A stretch of DNA of 5,310 nucleotides from positions 1-5,310 of the forward strand of contig SKZC01000467.1 in the NCBI GenBank assembly GCA_007127575.1, written 5' to 3'. This document shows, piece after piece, positions 1 through 4,755 of this stretch (its first letter is position 1; the number at the start of each line of letters is the position of its first letter). This DNA comes from Gemmatimonadota bacterium. GTDB lineage: Bacteria > Gemmatimonadota > Gemmatimonadetes > Longimicrobiales > Gaopeijiaceae. Position numbers and translations under genes: made by a program. The notes under the pieces are model-generated. The model worked only from the letters and a program-made list of their open reading frames with translations. It had not been told where the DNA came from and did no database searches.

Positions 1-1160
1 ACGTGCCCGGAATGCTCCGGCAGGCGGAGGCGGAGCTGCGGGCCTTTCCCGGGCGCATCGATGCCGTGGCGGGCTACATCGATTTTCCCATCAGCACGAT
101 GCTACCCATTCTGTGCGCGAAGCTGGGCCTGCGATCGCCCGACCTGGAAAGCGTTCTGAAGTGCGAGCACAAGTACTGGGCGAGGGTCGAGCAGAAGAAG
201 GTCGTTCCCGAGGCGATCCCCGGCTTCACAGCCGTGGACCCGTTCGACCTCGACGCTATCGACGGCATCGAGCTGTCCTACCCCTACTGGATCAAGCCCG
301 TCAAATCCAGCGGATCGTTCCTGGGCTTCCGCATTCCCAGCCGGAAGGTCCTGGACCGGGCCACGGAAGAGATCCGCGAGGGGATCGGCCAGCTCGGTGA
401 GCCGTTCAACTTCGTGCTGGACCAGCAGCCCCTTCCGCCCGAAATCCGCCAGGTCGACGGCAACCACTGCATCGCCGAGGAGCTGATCGGCGGGCGCCAG
501 TGCACCCTGGAGGGCTACGTGTTCGAAGGCGAAGTCCACTTCCACGGCACCGTGGACTCGATTCGCGTGCCCAACTCCTCGAGCTTCGCACGCTACGAGT
601 ACCCCTCGCGCCTGCCCCGCCGCGTGCAGGCGCATATGGCCGATATCGGCGCGCGGGTGCTCACACACGTGGGCTTCGATAACTCGGGCTTCAACATCGA
701 GTTCTTCTGGGACAAGGCCCGAGACCGGATCTGGCTCCTGGAGATCAACACCCGGGTGGCTCAGCACCACAGCGACCTGTTCGAAAAGGTCGACGGGACG
801 AGCAACCACGAGGTGCCCATCAAGCTCGCCCTGGGGGAGCGGCCGCACATCCCCATGCGGGAAGGTCGGTTCCGTCGGGCCGCAGCCTTCTTCCTGAGGG
901 CCTGGGACGACGCGGAGGTCACCCGGGTGCCCACGGTGGCCGAGATCGACGCCCTGGCAGACCGCTTCCCCGGGACCATCGTCCATCCCCAGGTCGAGGT
1001 AGGCATGCGCCTCTCCGATCTCCATGAGCAGGACAGCTACAGCTACGCTCTGGCCATCGTCTACATGGGCGCAGGCAGCCGCAAAGCCCTTCGGGACAAC
1101 TGGCAGGCCTGCGCGGCGAGCCTCAACTTCGGATTCGACCGCGACGTAGCCGTCCGGTGA
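1..1160 (+). CDS. ATP-grasp domain ligase, 5' end cut off by window edge
   Basis: The reading frame is open from the left edge (first full codon at position 3) to TGA at 1158-1160, giving at least 385 residues. The GTG at 3-5 is probably an internal valine codon, because the protein enters the window inside its pre-ATP-grasp domain (AVAGYIDFPIS at about 21-31). Features seen: a CEHKYWAR segment with K57; an YPYWIKPV strand with K98, the usual nucleotide-binding lysine; an acidic hinge IAEELIGG at 157-164; and the metal-binding pair NIEFFW (E233) and LLEINTR (E247, N249, R251). These are standard marks of the ATP-grasp fold, whose members activate a carboxylate as an acyl phosphate and join it to an amine or thiol. 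After E247 there is a further C-terminal domain of about 130 residues. The substrate cannot be named; a biotin-carboxylase, carbamoyl-phosphate-synthase or amino-acid-ligase type is possible. Its stop overlaps the start of the antitoxin gene. The fold call is secure, the specific function is not. Confidence 0.8.
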   Translation, partial: VPGMLRQAEAELRAFPGRIDAVAGYIDFPISTMLPILCAKLGLRSPDLESVLKCEHKYWARVEQKKVVPEAIPGFTAVDPFDLDAIDGIELSYPYWIKPVKSSGSFLGFRIPSRKVLDRATEEIREGIGQLGEPFNFVLDQQPLPPEIRQVDGNHCIAEELIGGRQCTLEGYVFEGEVHFHGTVDSIRVPNSSSFARYEYPSRLPRRVQAHMADIGARVLTHVGFDNSGFNIEFFWDKARDRIWLLEINTRVAQHHSDLFEKVDGTSNHEVPIKLALGERPHIPMREGRFRRAAAFFLRAWDDAEVTRVPTVAEIDALADRFPGTIVHPQVEVGMRLSDLHEQDSYSYALAIVYMGAGSRKALRDNWQACAASLNFGFDRDVAVR

Positions 1161-1423
1161 ACGTGACGATCAACATCCCGGATGAACTGCAGCGGCGAAT
1201 CAAGGCCCGGTCGGCGATGGAAGAACGGACGGTGCGCGAGGTCACGACGGAGATCTACCGCGGGTGGCTCGGGGAGGAGCCGTCCGATTCCGGTCCGGGG
1301 CCCGAGGTCGACAATCTAGAGACCTCCTGGCTCTCCGGCTGGGAGGCACTCGGACGACGCATCGTCAAAGAGCTGGCCGACGCCCGCACCACGCAGCAGA
1401 TTCTCCTCGACGACCGCCGCTGA
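1157..1423 (+). CDS. Ribbon-helix-helix antitoxin, VapB/FitA type
   Basis: This 88-residue protein starts at GTG 1157, overlapping the ATP-grasp stop as GTGA, so translation is probably coupled; no good Shine-Dalgarno site is visible. GTG 1163 is an alternative start. Residues 2-40 (NVTINIPDELQRRIKARSAM, then ERTVREVTTEIYRGWL) fit a ribbon-helix-helix DNA-binding domain: a short beta strand with alternating polar residues, then two amphipathic helices. The C-terminal tail with ALGRRIVKELADARTTQQILLDDRR resembles the tail VapB-type antitoxins use to plug the active site of their PIN toxin (the family often ends in a pattern like R-S/T-T-x-x-I-L-x-x-D-R). A toxin-like frame starts directly after its stop. 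Such antitoxins normally bind and neutralise the toxin and, with it, repress their own promoter. No autoregulatory operator is visible because the gene lies inside the ATP-grasp transcript. Family call is good; partner specificity is inferred. Confidence 0.75.
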   Translation: MNVTINIPDELQRRIKARSAMEERTVREVTTEIYRGWLGEEPSDSGPGPEVDNLETSWLSGWEALGRRIVKELADARTTQQILLDDRR

Positions 1424-1657
1424 GTGGTCACGATGGACGCTTCCGTCTGGGTGGCGAGCGAGGGCGATGACCAGCCGGCCTGGGAGGATGAGGGGGCATT
1501 CCCGGAAGCGGTGCTGGAGGTTCATCAGCCGGCGCTGACCCTTGCCACCGTAGCCGAGGAGCTGTACGAGCGAGCAGGTACCGCGGTCCCTGCCGCAGGG
1601 CGTGGGGAGTGGTTGGCGAGGCGGCGGAGGAAGACGCCGCCCCGCCTTCCCTTCTGA
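1424..1657 (+). pseudogene. Truncated PIN-domain (VapC-type) toxin remnant
   Basis: The frame starts at GTG 1424, immediately after the antitoxin stop (TGAGTG); ATG 1433 is an alternative. It would give 77 residues, whereas PIN toxins are usually about 125-145. The N-terminus, VTMDASVWVASE, is typical of the family and keeps the first active-site aspartate (D5). AFPEAVLE and VHQPALTLATVAEEL match the next helix and strand, but a few residues seem missing between AVLE and VHQP, and the place where the family has a conserved Glu (usual form TL-x-EVA) reads TLATVA. After about residue 52 the sequence loses family likeness (GRGEWLARRRRK) and ends at TGA 1655-1657 inside an inverted repeat. The remaining catalytic acids and the PIN core are absent; I looked in the other two forward frames downstream and did not find them. 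It is most likely an inactive remnant. A very diverged short protein is less likely. Confidence 0.6.
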
Positions 1658-1665
1658 GAAGGCGG
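1620..1665 (+). terminator. Two back-to-back GC-rich hairpins after the toxin remnant
   Basis: Two perfect inverted repeats abut each other. GGCGGC at 1620-1625 pairs with GCCGCC at 1636-1641 (10-base loop), and CCGCCTTC at 1642-1649 pairs with GAAGGCGG at 1658-1665 (8-base loop holding the TGA stop of the toxin remnant). They lie at the end of the ATP-grasp/antitoxin/toxin transcript, where a terminator is expected. No T-run follows, so a classical intrinsic terminator is not shown; they may act as a weak terminator or an RNA 3'-end stabiliser. A third inverted repeat, CCCTGC-C-GCAGGG, lies at 1588-1600. Confidence 0.4.
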
Positions 1666-1974
1666 ACCGTGCTGGCCGCCGTGATGCGACCCGGTCGATC
1701 CCACCAGGCCCTCGAGAGGATAGCGGCCACGGGGTGAGGGGACGTGCAGTGCGTCGCGGCAGGCAACCATTTCTCCCCATTCGACGGCTTCTTCGAGAAT
1801 GCTGGCATTCCGTGTCTCCGCATCGACCACCGGCGCCACAGGCGTCGATGTTCACGAAGGACGCTTCCGGCTCCCGTCTCTCATAAGACCCGTTCCAATG
1901 CCACTGTCCCTCAGAGACCCAATGCTTGTGGGCTTGTGGGGCCAGTCATCCGGGGAACGGGTTGGGTGGCACGG

Positions 1975-2043
1975 CCGGGGCCGCCGCGTGAAGGCGCGAT
2001 GGAATGCGTCCGGGGCCGCCGCGCGAACGGGGGCTCGAATGCG
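1975..2043. repeat. Two-copy tandem repeat, 35-bp period
   Basis: Copy A (1975-2008) and copy B (2010-2043) align without gaps over 34 bases with 27 identities. Both begin with CCGGGGCCGCCGCG and both end with GAATGCG; the differences are in the middle. I see no third copy on either side. The origin is unclear: a slipped-strand duplication that later diverged, or part of an unknown repeat family. Confidence 0.8.
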
Positions 2044-2221
2044 CCCAGGGCACAAGGCACGGCCGCAGGGGGGCGTGGAGGCGACGGGGGTCATCTGCGG
2101 TGGGGCTTCGCCCCATGATGGTCTCGCGGGAAGACGGGGCCGCTCTTCGACACGATTTCGGCCCGCTCGGCTCGAACCCGCATGCGCTGGAGTGTATCCA
2201 CTCGTAAGCCTTGATGTCACA

Positions 2222-2237
2222 ATATCTTATGAGATAT
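2222..2237. promoter_or_regulatory. AT-rich perfect palindrome
   Basis: ATATCT (2222-2227) and AGATAT (2232-2237) form a perfect inverted repeat around TATG. They lie in an AT-rich patch at about 2211-2240 that contrasts sharply with the surrounding GC-rich DNA. TGTCAC stands on both sides (2215-2220 and 2249-2254). It could be an operator, a promoter region, or the outer end of a lost insertion element. No gene with a good start follows on either strand, so the role is open. Confidence 0.3.
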
Positions 2238-2359
2238 CTTGGCGATGTGTGTCACGCTGTGTGCCATTTTCGACTTCGAACGGCGCAAGCCAGCGGACGT
2301 CCGCAACGAGGGAGATCGAACCCCTGTGGGCGGCCAGTCCCCCGGTTCCCCCGAGGCGA

Positions 2360-2387
2360 TTCCCGCGGACCGCATTAGCGGTGGGAA
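2360..2387 (-). terminator. Stem-loop at the end of the otsA transcript
   Basis: TTCCC (2360-2364) pairs with GGGAA (2383-2387), and inside it CCGC (2370-2373) pairs with GCGG (2378-2381). The four-base loop contains the TAA stop of the small gene (2375-2377). The arms are separated by an uneven internal loop. Its place at the 3' end of the otsA transcript suits a terminator or transcript-end structure, but no T-run follows on the minus strand, so the call is tentative. Confidence 0.3.
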
Positions 2388-2647
2388 AGGCTCCGGCCCT
2401 CCTGCACGGCGCTGGCCTCCTCCAACCGGTTCAGAAGTCGCCGGTCCCTGAGGCCTTCCCCGTTCCCCCAGGGCAGCTCGCACGACATCCGTCGATCCCC
2501 TCCGGGCAACCGACGGAAGCACACGACCCATCGGAGTCCCGAGGTGTCGTTTCCCGCACCGTGTGCTACGACGGAATGCGCCACGGCCATCCACCTCCAC
2601 CACTCGCCCGCAAACTCGATCTGCCCGTACTTGCGATGTGGAAGCAT
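2375..2647 (-). CDS. Unknown 90-residue Trp-rich protein in otsA operon
   Basis: The start ATG at 2647-2645 is chosen because AGGAGG lies eight bases upstream (2656-2661 on the plus strand). Longer in-frame starts at 2665 and 2746 would place that site inside the gene or run back into otsA. The product is 90 residues, with no signal peptide or membrane segment. Visible pattern: a short N-terminal strand region YGQIEF, a striking EWWRWMAV at 15-22, then LRWVVCFRRLPGGDRRMSCELP at 38-59, which looks like two beta strands joined by a turn, and a C-terminal helix RRLLNRLEEASAV. The spaced aromatic and Arg residues suggest a small, folded, soluble domain, perhaps a nucleic-acid or ligand binder, but I do not recognise a named family. 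The gene starts 37 bases after the otsA stop on the same strand, so they are probably co-transcribed and it may share the trehalose or stress role. Coding status is well supported by the ribosome binding site, position and codon use; function is unknown. Confidence 0.7.
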   Translation of the reverse strand: MLPHRKYGQIEFAGEWWRWMAVAHSVVAHGAGNDTSGLRWVVCFRRLPGGDRRMSCELPWGNGEGLRDRRLLNRLEEASAVQEGRSLSHR

Positions 2648-2655
2648 CGTTCGTT

Positions 2656-2661
2656 CCTCCT
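2656..2661 (-). promoter_or_regulatory. Ribosome binding site of the 90-residue gene
   Basis: On the minus strand this reads AGGAGG, eight bases before ATG 2647. It decides the start in favour of the 90-residue form over longer in-frame versions. Confidence 0.75.
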
Positions 2662-2684
2662 GCATCCGAAGTGGCACGGACCTC

Positions 2685-4238
2685 TCATTGGGGCGCCCCG
2701 ACTCGACCTCCCGCTTCCAGAAAGCCGGACACCCAGCGGTGAACATCCCTGTGGCGGACCGATCGCCGGGCCGTTGTCATCCGACTGGTCCGCTCAGCGC
2801 GGGGCATCGCGCAGGCGGTGCCGATGGCGTGGGCGAGGCCCTCGCCGTCCCCCGGATCCACCAGAAGCGCGCTGTGGCCCAGGTCACCGGCGGCGCCGGC
2901 GAAAGCACTGAGAATCAGAACTCCGGATCCCGCGTTGGCCGCGCAGAACTCTTTGGCCACCAGGTTCATACCGTCGTTGACGGGCGTCACCAAGGCCGCA
3001 TCGGCAATCCGGTAATGCGCCAGGAGCTCCTCCCGTTCCCAGCGTTCGTAGCGGTAGTCCACCGGTGTCCACGCTTCGCCCCCCCACTGCCGGTTGATCT
3101 CCGAAACGAGCGCCTCGATCCGGGCCTTCGTCTCCGCGTAGGCGGGGACGGCCTCCCGGCTGGGCACCACGAGCTGCCGAAGCACCACGTTCCCGCGGAG
3201 TTCCGGGAACCGGCGCAGGGCCCGGTTGAACCCGTGGAGTTTCTCCGGAAGTCCCTTCGTGTAGTCCAGCCGATCCACCCCCAGGATGAGGGCGCGACCG
3301 TCCAGCTCCCGTAGGAGACGCGTGGACCGGTCCAAGACACGCGGGCTCTCCGCTCCTTTCGCGAACTCATCAAAGTCGATGGAGATGGGAAAGTGGCCGC
3401 TCCGGCCCCTCCGGCGAGCCGGAGGAGCTTCGGGAGGCGCCCACCGGTTGCCCTCTACGGCTCGAACACCGATGGCATCGACGGCCTCGAGAAAGTTCGA
3501 TTCGTGGCGGGGCGTCTGGAACCCCACGAGATCATAGGAGAGAAGCCCCCGCACGAGTGCCTGATGGTGTGGAGCCTTCTTGAGCTCAGGGAGCCGGGGG
3601 AATGGGGTGTGAAGGAAGAAGGCGATCCGGCCTTCCATCCCGAGCGCGCGGAGCTCCTCGGCCACCAGCATGAGGTGGTAGTCGTGCACCCAGAGCAGGT
3701 CGGTCGGTCCGGCTACGCGGGCAAGTACGCGGGCGAAGCGCCGGTTCACGTCCCGGTAGCTCTCCCAATCGTGCGAATCGGTAGCCGAGGAGGGCGGAAA
3801 CCCGTGTAGGACGGGCCAGAGGACCTGGTTCGAGAACCCCTCGTAGAAGCGGCGGTGGACGACCTCTTCCACGCCGACCGCCCGCATCTCGTATGGACGT
3901 TCTTCGAGCTCCGAGCCTAGCGCCCGCTCGAGTTCCCGCTGGCCCACCTCCGGCGATCCGGACCAGCCCACCCATATCCCACCTCGCCGGCGCATCGCCG
4001 GCTCCATCGCCGTCACGAGCCCGCCCGCAGCAGGCTCCACGGACCAGGTTGCGTCCGCTTCCCGCTTCAGGATGACCGGCAACCGGTTCGACGCCACCAC
4101 CAACCGCTCCTCACCTCGTCTCGGGCTCGGCGCTCGTGGGAAGTGATGCGGAGCCGTCCTCCCCCGTCGTCCGGGATCGCGCTTGCGTGGGGTCCTGGTT
4201 TTCGGCGATTCGCGGCGATCCGGGCCGATGTCATCCAT
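2685..4238 (-). CDS. otsA: Trehalose-6-phosphate synthase (GT20)
   Basis: OtsA transfers glucose from UDP-glucose (or another NDP-glucose) to glucose-6-phosphate, giving trehalose-6-phosphate in the cytoplasm. The 517-residue product has the whole GT20 domain from about 45 to 510. Using E. coli OtsA as a guide, the substrate-binding residues are all present with matching spacing: SNR (R52), AGGL (71-74), GGIWVGW (86-92), Y132 and W141 in FYEGFSNQVLW, D186 in WVHDYH, H210 in FFLHTPFP, R323 and K328 in GVDRLDYTKG, and D422 and E430 in TPVNDGMNLVAKE. The enzyme should therefore be active. The start at ATG 4238 is supported by AGGAGG seven bases upstream; it gives an unusual 44-residue basic extension before RLVVASNR, with 13 Arg/Lys, probably disordered. 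No otsB phosphatase gene is present in the window; a small unknown gene follows. The gene is divergent from hsp20, and a sigma-54-like promoter lies about 140 bases upstream. Identity is very secure. Confidence 0.97.
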   Translation of the reverse strand: MDDIGPDRRESPKTRTPRKRDPGRRGRTAPHHFPRAPSPRRGEERLVVASNRLPVILKREADATWSVEPAAGGLVTAMEPAMRRRGGIWVGWSGSPEVGQRELERALGSELEERPYEMRAVGVEEVVHRRFYEGFSNQVLWPVLHGFPPSSATDSHDWESYRDVNRRFARVLARVAGPTDLLWVHDYHLMLVAEELRALGMEGRIAFFLHTPFPRLPELKKAPHHQALVRGLLSYDLVGFQTPRHESNFLEAVDAIGVRAVEGNRWAPPEAPPARRRGRSGHFPISIDFDEFAKGAESPRVLDRSTRLLRELDGRALILGVDRLDYTKGLPEKLHGFNRALRRFPELRGNVVLRQLVVPSREAVPAYAETKARIEALVSEINRQWGGEAWTPVDYRYERWEREELLAHYRIADAALVTPVNDGMNLVAKEFCAANAGSGVLILSAFAGAAGDLGHSALLVDPGDGEGLAHAIGTACAMPRAERTSRMTTARRSVRHRDVHRWVSGFLEAGGRVGAPQ

Positions 4239-4245
4239 CTGCGTG

Positions 4246-4251
4246 CCTCCT
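4246..4251 (-). promoter_or_regulatory. Ribosome binding site of otsA
   Basis: The minus strand reads AGGAGG seven bases before ATG 4238. This strong site supports the long start that includes the basic N-terminal extension. Confidence 0.85.
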
Positions 4252-4380
4252 CGTGCATGGCTGCCTGCCGGAACTCTTGGCGATCAGGAGACGGCGACAT
4301 CCGAAACCGGACGGCTTCCGCACCGCGGAGCGCGGGCCCGGAGGGGGCCGGACGGCGGGGCGTCCGGGAGAGGCGGGAGA

Positions 4381-4396
4381 TGCATACGCCGTACCA
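4381..4396 (-). promoter_or_regulatory. Candidate sigma-54 promoter for otsA
   Basis: The minus strand reads TGGTACG-GCGT-ATGCA. Compared with the RpoN consensus TGGCACG-N4-TTGCA, the invariant GG (-24) and GC (-12) are present at exact spacing, with mismatches only at C to T in the -24 box and the first T of the -12 box. Transcription would start near 4370, leaving a leader of about 130 bases before otsA. It is a sequence match only. Confidence 0.35.
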
Positions 4397-4429
4397 CGCC
4401 AAAAGTAGGGCCGCACAGATGACGGAAGT

Positions 4430-4449
4430 CAGGTGCAGACAGGTACAGA
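4430..4449. repeat. Two tandem 10-bp repeats
   Basis: CAGGTGCAGA (4430-4439) is followed directly by CAGGTACAGA (4440-4449), one mismatch in ten. The ten-base period places both copies on the same face of the helix. They lie about 35-55 bases upstream of the candidate otsA promoter and about 215 bases upstream of the candidate hsp20 promoter, so an activator-binding role is possible but unproven. Confidence 0.6.
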
Positions 4450-4662
4450 CGGAATGTTCGGACCGAGGGTTGGCATTCGGAGGCTCAGTACGCAGAGCGG
4501 GGACCTCGGACCTTTCGTCCCGCCGGCAGGGGTGGGACGGGACCATCTGACGGCACGCTCCACCCCCGAAGAACCGAGCTTTACCCCAGGCGGGAGCCCA
4601 GGAGTGAGCGGGAGGCTCAATCTCGAGCCCGAGGAGGGCACCCGAGCGCGACCTCAAAACCC

Positions 4663-4678
4663 TGGCACGGCCCTGGCA
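4663..4678 (+). promoter_or_regulatory. Candidate sigma-54 promoter for hsp20
   Basis: The sequence TGGCACG-GCCC-TGGCA matches the full -24 box and four of five bases of the -12 box (TTGCA) at exact spacing, keeping the invariant GG and GC. Transcription would start near 4689, giving a leader of about 67 bases. Caution: CCCTGGCA is present twice (4660-4667 and 4671-4678), so the match partly reflects a local duplication. A second TGG...TTGCA pair at 4700-4714 is one base too short in spacing. Confidence 0.4.
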
Positions 4679-4684
4679 TGTCTT

Positions 4685-4699
4685 GGGAAGGCCCTTCCC
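4685..4699 (+). repeat. Perfect inverted repeat at the predicted hsp20 transcript start
   Basis: GGGAAG-GCC-CTTCCC is a perfect 6-bp inverted repeat around three bases. It sits at the start point predicted from the sigma-54-like promoter, so it could be a repressor operator or an RNA hairpin at the 5' end. CCCTG (4697-4701) can pair instead with CAGGG (4713-4717). Confidence 0.5.
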
Positions 4700-4755
4700 T
4701 GGAAATCTCTTGCAGGGACCGGGCACTCATTCACCCAATCAGCTGGAGGTACCCG

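Larger units (their letters stand above)
1666..2374. other. About 700-base region with no supported gene
   Basis: The two transcripts converge on this stretch. Long open frames exist on both strands, but they lack ribosome binding sites, have low-complexity Arg/Pro/Gly composition, and show no family motif, as expected by chance in GC-rich DNA. What it does hold: an inverted repeat CATCGAC/GTCGATG at 1821-1827 and 1844-1850; ACCCGTTCC at 1888-1896 with its exact complement GGAACGGGT at 1954-1962; a tandem duplication at 1975-2043; a small hairpin TGGGG-CTTCG-CCCCA at 2101-2115; an AT-rich palindrome at 2222-2237; and a 12-bp palindrome GCGGACGTCCGC at 2293-2304. It may be decayed DNA left by gene loss, in line with the broken toxin at its left edge. 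Confidence 0.55.
4239..4755. other. Divergent regulatory region between otsA and hsp20
   Basis: This 517-base stretch separates two divergent genes. Its open frames run into hsp20 or otsA in the wrong frame and lack ribosome binding sites, so I see no gene in it. Besides the two promoter candidates and the tandem repeat listed separately, it contains an inverted repeat CGTCCC (4516-4521) / GGGACG (4534-4539), and two copies of TCGGACC (4458-4464 and 4506-4512). The centre at about 4400-4660 therefore has several short repeated words that could be activator sites serving both directions. Confidence 0.7.

Noticed and set aside
102..1025. A 307-codon open frame on the minus strand
   Set aside because: It is the antisense shadow of the well-supported ATP-grasp gene and has no recognisable motif.
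1890..1910. AATGCCACTG, resembling part of a cobalamin riboswitch
   Set aside because: The rest of the B12 box and the other conserved riboswitch segments are missing.
1967..1982. TGGCACG in the gene-free region, a sigma-54 -24 box
   Set aside because: The -12 position reads GGGCC rather than TTGCA and no gene follows. It shows that this 7-mer can occur by chance here.
2309..2325. Minus-strand sequence like a tRNA T-arm (AGGGG-TTCGATC-TCCCT)
   Set aside because: The matching 5' acceptor arm, D-arm and anticodon arm are not found upstream at tRNA distance, so it is a chance resemblance. The same holds for GGGTTCGAGCC near 2168-2180.
1799..2911. A 370-codon open frame on the plus strand
   Set aside because: It has no ribosome binding site and a low-complexity Arg/Pro/Ser composition, and it runs antisense through the whole 90-residue gene and into the 3' end of otsA. 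This is typical of chance openness in GC-rich DNA.
2544..3314. A 256-codon plus-strand open frame
   Set aside because: It is antisense to otsA and the small gene and has no domain or start signal.
4718..4735. GCACTC upstream of hsp20 as half of a CIRCE (HrcA) operator
   Set aside because: The partner GAGTGC is absent at the required nine-base spacing, and the flanking bases do not match.
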